Assembly: GCA_963733915.1 (NCBI GenBank) | Contig: CAVTEP010000006.1 | Span: 620,001 to 684,000, forward strand | Reading direction: 5' to 3' | From: Sulfomarinibacter sp963733915 | Lineage (GTDB): Bacteria; Acidobacteriota; Thermoanaerobaculia; Thermoanaerobaculales; Sulfomarinibacteraceae | DNA length: 64,000 nt | Shown here: piece after piece, positions 27,239-35,836 of the stretch | Layout of the letters: each line of letters opens with the position of its first letter | Numbering within the stretch: the stretch's first letter is position 1 | The notes under the pieces: model-generated | What the model saw: the letters and a program-made list of their open reading frames with translations, nothing else | The model's database searches: none | What the model was told of the DNA's origin: nothing | Position numbers and translations under genes: made by a program

Positions 27239-28444
27239 ATGACGATGGATCACGAGATCTTTGACGCCATCGAAGCCACCGCTCCGATCGATCTCCTCGC
27301 CCGGCTGGTGCAGATCCCAAGCCATCCCGGGGTTCCTCAGCAGGAGGCCGCGGTCGTCGGGGCGCTCGCGGAGTTCCTCGAGCACGGGGGTCTGCGCCCG
27401 GAGCTCGTGGAGATTATCGACCGCCGACCCAACCTGATGTGCACCCTCGAGGGCCCGGCACCCGGTCCCCATCTCGTGCTCTGCGGCCACACCGACACGG
27501 TGCCTCTCAACGCCACGGATCCCGGCGTAGGTTTTTCGGGGACGATCAGTGACGGGAGGATTCACGGCCGCGGCACGACCGACATGAAGGGGGCCGTGGC
27601 GGCGATGGCGGCCGCGATGGTTGCCTTGAAACGGAACGGGCTGCCCGCCGCGGGCCGGGTGAGCCTGGCCGCGGTCATCGACGAAGAGATCGAGAGCCTC
27701 GGCGCCGAACATCTCGTCGCTTCGGGCTTCACTGCGGACGGGGCCATCGTCGGCGAGCCCACTCAGAACCAGATCTGCATCGGACACAAGGGCCTCGAGT
27801 GGCTCGAGATCGTGTTCACGGGCAAGGCGGCCCACGGCGGCACTCCGAAGGCCGGGATCAACGCCATCGACGCCGCGGCGAGCTTTGTCCAGCGAGTCCG
27901 GTCCGGGTTGCTGCGCGAGTTCGACGCCCGCGCTGACGCCCTCCTCGGCCCCCCCACGATCAACTTCGGCACCGTGCGCGGCGGCGACCAACCCTCCACC
28001 GTGGCGGCCTCCTGCGTTCTGACCGCGGATCGCCGGTCGCTGCCGGACGAGAGCTACGAGCAGATGTGTGCCGAGCTCGAAGGCGTGCTCGCCGCTGTCG
28101 AAGCCGAGATGCCCGGCCTCACCACCACGCTTCGCCGGCTGCCCGGCGGCATGGCGACCCTCGAGCACGTGGCCCTGAAGACCTCTCCGTCGGAGCCGAT
28201 CGTCGAGGCCGCCGTGGCCGCGTCTCGAAGGGTCAGGGGCCGCGCCGGCGAGCTCGGCGCGTTTCCGGCCTGGACCGACGGCGCCCTGCTCGCCGCGTTT
28301 GCCGGGATCCCGACATTGATCCTGGGACCGGGTGATCTTTCGGTCGCCCACTCGCCGGTGGAGTCGGTCGAGATCGCACAGGTGATCGAGGCCGCGCGGA
28401 TCTACGCGGTCGCCGCAACCGAGTTCTGCGGCCGCACATCATGA
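27239..28444 (+). CDS. M20 family metallopeptidase (ArgE/DapE-like)
   Basis: Cytosolic zinc amidohydrolase of ~401 residues in the ArgE/DapE/CPG2 group. Metal and catalytic residues are visible: L-C-G-H-T-D-T-V (H84, D86), R-G-T-T-D-M-K-G (D115) and V-I-D-E-E (E149, E150). A dimerisation 'lid' domain starts near GHKGLEWLEIVFTGKAAHGG. The C-terminal H is in L-S-V-A-H-S-P-V-E-S. ATG 27239 is preferred: GAAGG lies upstream, and the ORF extension before it overlaps the C45 gene. Its TGA overlaps the start of the transporter (ATGA). It likely cleaves the imported N-acyl amino acid or dipeptide. Confidence 0.9.
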   Translation: MTMDHEIFDAIEATAPIDLLARLVQIPSHPGVPQQEAAVVGALAEFLEHGGLRPELVEIIDRRPNLMCTLEGPAPGPHLVLCGHTDTVPLNATDPGVGFSGTISDGRIHGRGTTDMKGAVAAMAAAMVALKRNGLPAAGRVSLAAVIDEEIESLGAEHLVASGFTADGAIVGEPTQNQICIGHKGLEWLEIVFTGKAAHGGTPKAGINAIDAAASFVQRVRSGLLREFDARADALLGPPTINFGTVRGGDQPSTVAASCVLTADRRSLPDESYEQMCAELEGVLAAVEAEMPGLTTTLRRLPGGMATLEHVALKTSPSEPIVEAAVAASRRVRGRAGELGAFPAWTDGALLAAFAGIPTLILGPGDLSVAHSPVESVEIAQVIEAARIYAVAATEFCGRTS

Positions 28445-29799
28445 GGCTTCGAGTCCCCCACACCTACGCGCTGCTCTTTGCGCTGATCGTGCTCGCCGCG
28501 CTGGCCACCCACTGGATTCCGGCCGGGTCCTTCGATCGCGTGGAGCACCAGGGTCGCGAGCTGGTCGCACCGGATTCCTACCACCGTGTCGAGGCCCGTC
28601 CGGCGGGACTGGCCGAGATCTTCCTGGCCTTTCCCAAGGGGCTCCTGGAAACCGCCCACATCGTGTTCTACATCTTTCTGATCGGCGGCGCGTTTGGCGT
28701 CGTCAACGCCACCGGCGCCGTCGAGGCGCTGATCCACGGAGTCGTGCGCGCCTGCCGGGGCAACGGAGAGGTAGTCATCGCGGTGCTGGTGGTGCTCTTC
28801 TCCATTGGCGGGGCCACCATCGGGATGGCCGAGGAAACGCTCGTCTTCCTGCCCGCTCTGGTCGTGCTGGCCAGGAGGCTGGGCTACAACGAGATCACCG
28901 CCGGCGCGATTGCGCTGGTCGGCGCCGGCGCCGGATTCGCCGGGGCCTTCATGAATCCCTTTACGGTCGGTGTGGCCCAGGACATCGCGGGTCTCCCGGT
29001 GTTCTCCGGTATCGGTTTCAGGTTCGTCGGCTGGGTGGTCTTGACGACGATCAGTGTGATCTACATCGTCTGGTGGTCGCGGCGCCACCCGGCCACGCCC
29101 GCGACCGACGAACAGCCGACCCTATCGGACCCGGATGCTTCGCCCGCTCTGGGTCTCCGGAAAGGGTCGGTGCTGGCGGTGCTGCTGGCCGGGTTGGCGG
29201 CCGTCGTCATCGGCGCCATGAGCTGGAGTTGGGGGATCTTCGAGCTCTCGGGTCTCTTCGTCGCGATCGCCATCCTCTCCGGTCTGCTCGGCGGTCTCGG
29301 CGCCAACCGAACCGCCGATCGCTTTGTCGAAGGCGCGGCCGCCATCGCCGGTGGCGCCCTGGTGGTCGGTCTGGCCCGCGGGGTGCTCGTGATCTTCGAG
29401 GCCGCCAGCGTCACCGACACGATCCTCTACGGGATGGCGTCGGCGGTCCGCAATCTCCCGGCCGACATCAGCATCATGGGAATCTACGGGATCCAGGTGC
29501 TGCTCAATTTCCTGGTGCCGTCCGGCAGCGGACAGGCCGCGCTGTCGATTCCGATCCTCGCGCCACTCGCCGATCTGGTCGGCGTCTCACGGCAGACCTC
29601 CGTCCTCGCCTACCAGTTCGGAGACGGCTTCACCAACGTCTTCACACCGACCCAGGGCTACTTCATGGCCGGTCTGGCCCTCATCAAGGTGCCCTGGGAG
29701 CGGTGGGTCAAGTTCATCTGGCCGCTCGAGTGCCTGTGGATCGGGACCGGGCTGGTCCTGCTCCTGGTCTCGCACTGGATCAACTGGGGCCCGTTCTGA
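28441..29799 (+). CDS. YfcC-family (DcuC/ArcD-like) transporter
   Basis: 452-residue polytopic membrane protein of the YfcC/basic-amino-acid antiporter group (PF03606). It begins with the typical R-V-P-H-T-Y-A-L-L-F-A-L-I and W-I-P-A-G-S-F-D. Paired re-entrant-like motifs are SIGGATIGMAEETLVF, GAGAGFAGAFMNPFTVGVAQ, NFLVPSGSGQAALSIPI and FGDGFTNVFTPT. Family members carry amino acids, peptides or carboxylates, but few have defined substrates. Coupling to M20 by ATGA, and to the secreted C45 enzyme upstream, suggests it imports the product of C45 action. Confidence 0.9.
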   Translation: MRLRVPHTYALLFALIVLAALATHWIPAGSFDRVEHQGRELVAPDSYHRVEARPAGLAEIFLAFPKGLLETAHIVFYIFLIGGAFGVVNATGAVEALIHGVVRACRGNGEVVIAVLVVLFSIGGATIGMAEETLVFLPALVVLARRLGYNEITAGAIALVGAGAGFAGAFMNPFTVGVAQDIAGLPVFSGIGFRFVGWVVLTTISVIYIVWWSRRHPATPATDEQPTLSDPDASPALGLRKGSVLAVLLAGLAAVVIGAMSWSWGIFELSGLFVAIAILSGLLGGLGANRTADRFVEGAAAIAGGALVVGLARGVLVIFEAASVTDTILYGMASAVRNLPADISIMGIYGIQVLLNFLVPSGSGQAALSIPILAPLADLVGVSRQTSVLAYQFGDGFTNVFTPTQGYFMAGLALIKVPWERWVKFIWPLECLWIGTGLVLLLVSHWINWGPF

Positions 29800-29839
29800 G
29801 GAGTCGGCCGGGGCGGCCAAAGTTCGCCGGCCGGGCCGT

Positions 29840-30847
29840 TCACCCGTCGCCGCACAGGTGGGCCGTTCTCGGGGGGTCGGCGCGAAGGCTGGTCGGAATG
29901 TAGTATCGCAGCAGCATCGCCGCGAAATCGCGATCGCCTTCCGGGATGAGCGCGCCCAGATCGCGCAACCAGCCGTCGATGCAGACGTGCTCGGGCTGCT
30001 CGGAGGCAGCACAGGCCAGCAGGCCTGCGAATCCGGTGCGGTAAGTCTCGAATTGCTGCCGCGTCATCGGTGCCCCGTGACCGGGCACGAGCAGCTCGAA
30101 CTTCACGCCTGCGAGATGCTCGAGAGCAGTCTGCCAGCCGCTCGGACACGCGGTGTCGAGCAGCGGTGCAGGCAGGGTGACGAGATCACCGGCGGCGAGC
30201 ACTCCGGTGGCCGGGTCGAGCACCCAGACATCACCGGCCGTGACGGCCCGAGTCTCAAGCCCGAGCTCGAGCGGGCGACCGGCGATCGTCCGCGGGCCGC
30301 CGGCAGTGACCACCTCGTCGGGCGCCAGCGCCGGGCCGGCGTCGATGATCGCCACCTCGTTCTCCCAGCCCTCCCGCGCACCCGGGTCCTCGGTGCCGGC
30401 GATCGCGGCGAGCAGCTGCCCACGGTAGTCGGCGAGAAAGCCGGCCTGCGCCTCGACCAGGGCGCCGCTCGCCGAGACCGTCACCTCGGGGAAGGCCCGT
30501 CTGACGAGCGGGTTGCCGCCGATGTGGTCGAGGTGCCAGTGGGTGTTGATGACCGCGGCGATCGGGACACCGGCCCGGGTCGCGAGGTCGAGGATCGTCC
30601 GGGTGTGCTCGGCGTGGCGTCCGGTGTCGATCACGATCAGACCGGCCGGAGCGGAGATCACGACGCTGTTGCCGTCGGGCTGCTCGCCCGGCACGAAGCG
30701 GCCCGGCACGAGCTCGACGCGCTCCGCCAGCCGGCTCGAACCCGGGCCGATGGAGCCCGGAACCGTCGGCGCCGTCTGAGCTCCGAGCACGCCTCCGAGA
30801 ATCAGACTGGCAGCGCCGAGAACGCAGGTCAGGTGTTTTGTGGGCAA
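29840..30847 (-). CDS. MBL-fold metallo-hydrolase, secreted
   Basis: 335-residue metallo-beta-lactamase-fold protein with a signal peptide (MPTKHLTCVLGAASLILGGVLG). The zinc motif is T-H-W-H-L-D-H (H103, H105, D107, H108). The later ligands are the D of V-L-A-A-G-D-L-V and the H of L-V-P-G-H-G-A. The C-terminal part has two Cys (CAASEQPEHVC) that could form a periplasmic disulfide. Substrate class is open; such proteins include lactamases, lactonases and thioesterases. It is convergent with the YfcC gene, and no clear operon partner is seen. Confidence 0.85.
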   Translation of the reverse strand: MPTKHLTCVLGAASLILGGVLGAQTAPTVPGSIGPGSSRLAERVELVPGRFVPGEQPDGNSVVISAPAGLIVIDTGRHAEHTRTILDLATRAGVPIAAVINTHWHLDHIGGNPLVRRAFPEVTVSASGALVEAQAGFLADYRGQLLAAIAGTEDPGAREGWENEVAIIDAGPALAPDEVVTAGGPRTIAGRPLELGLETRAVTAGDVWVLDPATGVLAAGDLVTLPAPLLDTACPSGWQTALEHLAGVKFELLVPGHGAPMTRQQFETYRTGFAGLLACAASEQPEHVCIDGWLRDLGALIPEGDRDFAAMLLRYYIPTSLRADPPRTAHLCGDG

Positions 30848-30999
30848 CGGCGGAAGGCTCCCTTCGGGGAATCACCCCCTCGATACGGCACCGTCCCGCA
30901 GATGTTTCGTCCGTGCCCGCCGCTGCCCGCGCTCGTGCGCCAACGTGCTGACGCAAATGATCCAGATTTCCCTCGTGTCGTTGACCTCGAGGGGCGTGG

Positions 31000-31950
31000 T
31001 CATCCGATCGGAATCCGGTCCTTGTTGGCTGCGAGCCAGCCGTCAAAGGTCTGCAGCGCGGGGTTGATCGACCGGGAGAAGTCGAGGTCGCGGGCGCCGC
31101 AGAAATACTCCTCGAAGTCGTGATAGAACTGGAACATGTTGCCGAGATCGTCGGCGCCCGGGAAGTCCAGGGCCCGATAGACATCGAAGGGGACCGCACT
31201 GTAGTTCACCTCGCGACCAAAAGCCTTGGTCAACGCGGACGCCATCTCGTCGCCGGTCAGGTGCCGCCCGGCGATGCCGACCCGCTTGCCGATGAACTCG
31301 CTCCCCCTCTTGAAGATGCCGTAGGCGCACCGGCCGATGTCCTCCACGGCGATCCCGGCCAGCTTCTTGTCGCCCATCGGCAGGGCAAAGCTCAGCTTGC
31401 CGTCGGCATCCTCCCGCGGACCCATCCCGAAGTGGATCAGATTGTCCCAGTAGAACGAGGTCAGCAGATAGGTCGTCGGCACGTCGAGCTCGGCGAAGAA
31501 CTGATCGGCCTCACCCTTACCGTCGAAGTGCGGCACCTTGTAGTTGTCCTTGAGGGTCGGCATCCGGTCGTCCTCGAGGGGCACCCACTTCCGCGTGTCC
31601 TCGAGAGTGGACCAGACCACGTGCTCGACACCGGCCTTTTTCGCCGCCGCGGCCAGGTTGCGCACCTGAGCGATCTCCTTCTCCACCGAGAAGTGCTCCC
31701 AGAAGTTGGTGACGCAGTAGGCGCCGTAGGCGCCGGCAAAGGCCCTTTCCAGGCTCGCCTCATCATCCAGATCCGCCGCAACGACCTCCGCGCCAAGGGC
31801 GGCCAACGCCTTCCCCTTGTCCGAGCCCGGGTTTCGCGTGATCGCACGCACCGCGAACTCAGCGTCCGGGTCGTTCAGGATCGCCCGCACCAGTCCGCCG
31901 CCCTGAGCCCCCGTCGCACCCACCACCGCGATGATCTTCTTGTCTGCCAT
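31000..31950 (-). CDS. NmrA/HSCARG-like NAD(P)-binding protein
   Basis: 316-residue atypical short-chain dehydrogenase fold. The dinucleotide loop is V-V-G-A-T-G-A-Q-G-G-G-L-V. NmrA-like features include AAAAKKAGVEHVVWSTLEDTRKWVP, KVPHFDGKGEADQFF and YDNLIHFGMG-type text (here FYWDNLIHFGMG). NmrA and HSCARG proteins sense NAD(P)H ratios or act as reductases; the catalytic YxxxK is not obvious. The gene is intact and has good length. Its start lies near a copy of the ~100-bp repeat family, which occupies the adjacent intergenic region. Confidence 0.85.
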   Translation of the reverse strand: MADKKIIAVVGATGAQGGGLVRAILNDPDAEFAVRAITRNPGSDKGKALAALGAEVVAADLDDEASLERAFAGAYGAYCVTNFWEHFSVEKEIAQVRNLAAAAKKAGVEHVVWSTLEDTRKWVPLEDDRMPTLKDNYKVPHFDGKGEADQFFAELDVPTTYLLTSFYWDNLIHFGMGPREDADGKLSFALPMGDKKLAGIAVEDIGRCAYGIFKRGSEFIGKRVGIAGRHLTGDEMASALTKAFGREVNYSAVPFDVYRALDFPGADDLGNMFQFYHDFEEYFCGARDLDFSRSINPALQTFDGWLAANKDRIPIG

Positions 31951-32071
31951 GAATTCCTCCAGCCGTGTCTCGTCGAGTGGAGCACCGTCGAACTTTCAAC
32001 GAATCCCCGGGAACGAAGATGCCCCTCGCTCATGAGAAACGATTTCAGAATTGGCGGAATTCCACGGCGCG

Positions 32072-32170
32072 CATCGGTGCCCTTCCACAGTTCTTCAAAA
32101 CACTTTGGGATTCCCACAGACTCACAGCCCCGACGACGGGTTTTCAACCTCGAATTCTTGTAGAGGCAAC
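32072..32170. repeat. Dispersed ~100-bp REP-like repeat, copy A
   Basis: Begins with ATCGGTGCCCTTCCACAG and ends with GTAGAGGCAAC. It shares the internal order CCCACAG-n-CTCACAGC-n-CGACGACGGGTT with copies at 35594-35718, 38161-38255 and 38270-38402. A short hairpin lies around the TTCTTCAAAACACTTTGGGA region. It occupies the space between the NmrA-like gene and the diguanylate cyclase, and no coding capacity is apparent. Confidence 0.7.
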
Positions 32171-32204
32171 TAATTGAGCCGTATGTGCCTTATACTGAGT
32201 GTTA

Positions 32205-33404
32205 ATGCGCATTCTCAAAACCACCTATCTGAGAAACATCCTCCTGGTGTCGCTCGCGATTGGAATCGCGCTTCCCCTGTACGATGTCCTCTTCATTTAT
32301 CCCGCCGTCTCGGAAATGCTGATCGAGAACACGCGTGACGACGCGGTTCGCGTCGCCAAACATCTGTCCTCCGCCCTGATCAACGAGTCGGGCGGGCTGA
32401 ACAGCGCATTCTCGACCGAAGATTTTCTCAATGACGTCAACGAGCAGGCCGCGGAGTTCCAGCTGGTCAAGCTCAAGGTCTTCTCGGACTCTGGAGAGAT
32501 CCTCTTTTCCACCGATCCGGAAGAGGTCGGTGCCGTCAACCGAGAGAGCTATTTTTCGGATATCGTCTCCAAGGGCGAGGTCCTCACCAAGATCATCTGG
32601 AAAGATCAGGAGTCCCTCGAAGGACAGACGATGCAGTCGGACGTCGTCGAGACCTATGTGCCGCTCGTCAACGATGGCAGACTTCTGGGCGCTTTCGAAA
32701 TCTACTACGACATTACGGCCAAAAAAGAAAATCTCGACCGCTTGCTGAGGCGGTCGTCCGCTCTCATCTTCGCGCTTGCATTCGGACTCATCACGGTGAT
32801 CATCGTCACCTTGACCAAGGCAGCCAGGAGTATCGCCGAACGCGAACGGGCGGAGGAGAGGATTCGCTATCTGGCCCATCACGACGCGTTGACGGATTTA
32901 CCCAACCGCTTCCTGTTCAAAGAGCACCTGAGCCGCGCCCTGGTCTCCGCCCAACGCAACGGCAACATCTTCGCGGTTCTTTTTGTCGACCTGGACGATT
33001 TCAAACAGGTCAACGACGCCTATGGGCATGACGTGGGCGACCTCTTGTTGCAGGAGGCAGCCGCCCGATTCGGCAGGACCCTCCGAAAAAGCGACGTCCT
33101 CGCCCGTCAAGGAGAAAACGGCACGAGCACCAGCATCGCCCGTTTTGGCGGCGACGAGTTCATCGTCCTGTTGAGCGACATCGACGGCGCGAGAGACGCC
33201 GCCACGGCGGCCGACCGACTTCTCGAGACGCTGTCGGATCCCTTTGTCCTGGACGGGCACCGCGTCTGTGTAGGAGTGAGCATCGGCATCAGCCTGTATC
33301 CGCAGGACGGCGAGGACTTCGAGACCTTGATCAAAAACGCAGATGCGGCGATGTATCGCGCCAAGAGCCAGGGGACGAAGCACTACCGGTTTCACTCTCA
33401 ATAG
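32205..33404 (+). CDS. Membrane-bound diguanylate cyclase (GGDEF)
   Basis: About 399 residues. Two membrane helices (residues ~12-32 and ~185-205) flank a periplasmic sensor of about 150 residues with a Cache/PAS-like feel (FSDSGEILFSTDPEEVG, SYFSDIVSKGEV, VETYVPLVNDGRLLGAFEIYYD). A short linker (ERAEERIRYLAHHDALTDLPNR) leads to a complete GGDEF domain with R-F-G-G-D-E-F near residue 314, so c-di-GMP synthesis is expected. I see no RxxD inhibitory site immediately upstream of the motif. ATG 32205 is chosen over GTG 32199; ribosome binding is weak at both. Confidence 0.9.
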   Translation: MRILKTTYLRNILLVSLAIGIALPLYDVLFIYPAVSEMLIENTRDDAVRVAKHLSSALINESGGLNSAFSTEDFLNDVNEQAAEFQLVKLKVFSDSGEILFSTDPEEVGAVNRESYFSDIVSKGEVLTKIIWKDQESLEGQTMQSDVVETYVPLVNDGRLLGAFEIYYDITAKKENLDRLLRRSSALIFALAFGLITVIIVTLTKAARSIAERERAEERIRYLAHHDALTDLPNRFLFKEHLSRALVSAQRNGNIFAVLFVDLDDFKQVNDAYGHDVGDLLLQEAAARFGRTLRKSDVLARQGENGTSTSIARFGGDEFIVLLSDIDGARDAATAADRLLETLSDPFVLDGHRVCVGVSIGISLYPQDGEDFETLIKNADAAMYRAKSQGTKHYRFHSQ

Positions 33405-33445
33405 GTCGCTTTGTCAGGGCGCCCTCGCCGGCGCGGTGGTACCAG

Positions 33446-33483
33446 GCCCGCACTCCTGAAAGGGTCACGAGTGTGGGCGTTTT
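33446..33483 (+). terminator. Probable intrinsic terminator after the diguanylate cyclase
   Basis: Stem GCCCGCACTC pairs with GAGTGTGGGC (one G-U pair) around a 13-nt loop, followed directly by GTTTT. It lies ~40 nt after the diguanylate cyclase stop and before the convergent beta-propeller gene. Confidence 0.6.
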
Positions 33484-33535
33484 CAGACAGCGTTCTCACC
33501 GAGGTCATCAGGGCGGCACGGAACGTGCGGAGCAA

Positions 33536-35437
33536 TTACTGCACGACCGCCGTCCAGGCATCGGTGTCGCCGGATTCGAATCCGTCGGCAAACAGCGATA
33601 AACCACCTCGAGTCCAAGAACCGGCGGTCGCGCCTGCGTAGCCGGTCGTGTCGGGTGCGAAACAGATCGCGGTCACGGTTGCGGTCGCGAGCTGTGGTGC
33701 GTCAGTCGACCAAATTCCGCTGGAATCGAGGACCATCACGCCACCTCCTTCGGTGCCGGCGACGATCCAGTAGTCCGGGCGGGGGTCCCAACCGAGCGAC
33801 AGAATCGGCAGAGGAAGGGGGTCCCCAGGTTCGGTCCAGGTGACACCGCCGTCGTCGCTCACAAAGACTCCGGAATCGGTACCGGCCCACCAACGGCTGT
33901 CCGCAGCAAGCAGCGCCGTCACGTCGGTGCCCCCGAGTCCGGTGCCGCTCGGTTGCCAATTCGCGCCACCGTCAACCGACCGGTACAGTCCCGCGGCTGT
34001 CGAAGCGAAGACGAGCAGCGAATCGTCGGGGTCGACTGCGACCGCAACCACGTCGAGATCGCTGAGACCACTCGATGTCGGGGACCAGGTGTCGCCGCTG
34101 TTGTTGGTCGTGAAGACTCCGCCTCGGGTCCCGGCGTAAAGTGTCGCCGGACTACTCGGATCAATGGCGAGTGCTTGCACGCGCTGGTTGGACAGACCGG
34201 CGCTCGCCTGCTGCCACGATCCGCCGCCGTCAACGGTGCGCCAAACACCATCGAGGCGGTTACCGGCGTACACGGTGTCACCGTCAGTCGGATCGACTGC
34301 CAATGCAGTGGTGAGCAGACTGCCCGGCCCGTCGCCGAGCCAGGTCCACGACAAACCTTGATCAATCGTTCGATACACCCCGCTGCCTTCGCTCGCCAGA
34401 TACACCGGCCCACCGGCCGGAGGGCCTGCGGTGATCGCACTGACCGCCACCCCAGCCAGGCCGGCGCCGGAGGATATCCATGTCGTGCCGTTGTCGTCGC
34501 TCACCGCCACCCCGACAACGGCGACGCCGGCGAAGGTACGGTCGGCATAGGCAGCATCGATGAGCAGTGCCTGGACCCCGTCGTGCGGCGGCACCCCCGG
34601 CGTTGGCTCCCATGTCTCGCCCCCGTCAATGCTGAGAAAGGTGCCGATATCCGTACCCGCCCAGATGACGTCGCCGTCGGTCGGGTCGATTGCAAGACCG
34701 GCGACGTCGAGGTTCTCGAGACCGGTTCCCGCCGGGGCCCAGGTGTTGCCCGCGTCGCCGCTCACGAGTAATCCCGACCCGCCTGTGCCGGCCCAGATCG
34801 TCATGGAATCGTTCGGATCGACTACCAGGATTGAAATCTCCAGGCCCGCGCTGCCGGTGCCCGAGGCATTCCAGGACTGGCCCCCGTCGAGGCTGCGCCA
34901 CACGCCCTCATCACGAGTCCCAACGAAGACAACTCCCCCGGCGACGGCGATGGACATCACTCGCGAGTTGGGAAGACCGGCCGCAGTTGCAGACCACGTG
35001 GCGCCGCCGTCGGCGGACGTGAAAACACCATCTACCGTCCCCACCCAGGGAACCCCGTTCGACGGATTGAGGCCGAGGGCCGTGATCCCCGGGTCCGTCA
35101 GTCCGGTGCCCGGACCGCTCCAGACATCGCCTCCGTCGTCGCTCCAGTAGGGTCCCGCATCGGTACCCACCCACAGCCGTCCGGAAACGCCGCGCTGGAG
35201 CACGACCGCCGCCCGGCTCCCGAGACCCTGATTGACCGCGGTCCATAGGGCGCCGCCGTCAGTGCTGCGAAATACGCCGCCACCTTCCGTCGCCACCCAG
35301 ATCGACCCGGCCCCGTCGCCGGCAAACCCGACCGCCGTACCTCCGCGAACTTCCGACGGCCTCCACTCGATTGCCTGCACGGGAACGACCACGGTCAGAC
35401 CCGAAAGCAGCGCACCGATCAAGATACTTCGTGCCAC
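33536..35437 (-). CDS. Secreted BNR/Ycf48-like beta-propeller protein
   Basis: 633-residue exported protein starting at GTG 35437 (AAGGGAGAG upstream) with signal peptide VARSILIGALLSGLTVVVPVQA. The whole body is a series of ~40-residue repeats of the form D-G-G-x-T-W ... G-L ... A-L-A-I-D-P ... Y-A-G-T ... G-V-F/W. These are BNR/sialidase- or Ycf48-like blades, probably two propellers. The extreme C-terminus reads G-L-S-L-F-A-D-G-F-E-S-G-D-T-D-A-W, which looks like a short sorting or attachment tail. No catalytic residues are recognised. A role in surface binding is inference. An in-frame extension upstream of 35437 runs into repeat copy B and is unlikely to be coding. Confidence 0.8.
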   Translation of the reverse strand: MARSILIGALLSGLTVVVPVQAIEWRPSEVRGGTAVGFAGDGAGSIWVATEGGGVFRSTDGGALWTAVNQGLGSRAAVVLQRGVSGRLWVGTDAGPYWSDDGGDVWSGPGTGLTDPGITALGLNPSNGVPWVGTVDGVFTSADGGATWSATAAGLPNSRVMSIAVAGGVVFVGTRDEGVWRSLDGGQSWNASGTGSAGLEISILVVDPNDSMTIWAGTGGSGLLVSGDAGNTWAPAGTGLENLDVAGLAIDPTDGDVIWAGTDIGTFLSIDGGETWEPTPGVPPHDGVQALLIDAAYADRTFAGVAVVGVAVSDDNGTTWISSGAGLAGVAVSAITAGPPAGGPVYLASEGSGVYRTIDQGLSWTWLGDGPGSLLTTALAVDPTDGDTVYAGNRLDGVWRTVDGGGSWQQASAGLSNQRVQALAIDPSSPATLYAGTRGGVFTTNNSGDTWSPTSSGLSDLDVVAVAVDPDDSLLVFASTAAGLYRSVDGGANWQPSGTGLGGTDVTALLAADSRWWAGTDSGVFVSDDGGVTWTEPGDPLPLPILSLGWDPRPDYWIVAGTEGGGVMVLDSSGIWSTDAPQLATATVTAICFAPDTTGYAGATAGSWTRGGLSLFADGFESGDTDAWTAVVQ

Positions 35438-35836
35438 GGTCTCTCCCTTCGCTCCGGCTCCTCGTCCGCCCGGCCGGCCGTCATTCGTGACGCGGCTCCC
35501 GCACCACGACCCTCCGACACGAGCGACGAGAATGGCCCAACGACACAACGCCTGCACATACGGCTGGAATTCCTCCATCGGCCGCGATGCCGAATCGAAT
35601 CGGTGCCACAATCGGTGCGAATCGGTGCCTTCCCACAGCCCTTGGAAACCCTCCGGGCTTCCCACCGGCTCACAGCTCCGACGACGGGTTATTGACCTTG
35701 ACTTCTTATAGAGGCACCTTTACGTATACGACTCAGCCCCGTGCTACGCTCGAGGTCTGCGAACCGAACCTCCTATCCCTAAATGGCGAAGTGCGCAACC
35801 CAGAGGTAGTTGCTACCCGGGGGTGAGAGTACGCCC
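35438..35836. other. Divergent intergenic region with repeat copy B
   Basis: Lies between the propeller gene (minus) and the membrane protein gene (plus). It contains repeat copy B and presumably both promoters. No supported gene was found. Confidence 0.5.
35594..35718. repeat. Dispersed ~100-bp REP-like repeat, copy B
   Basis: Opens with three near-tandem ATCGGTGC words (35599-35628). CCTTCCCACAGCCCTTGGAA then leads into an imperfect hairpin, CTCACAGCTCCGACGACGGGTT, and the terminal word TTATAGAGGCACC. The order matches the other copies. Confidence 0.7.
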
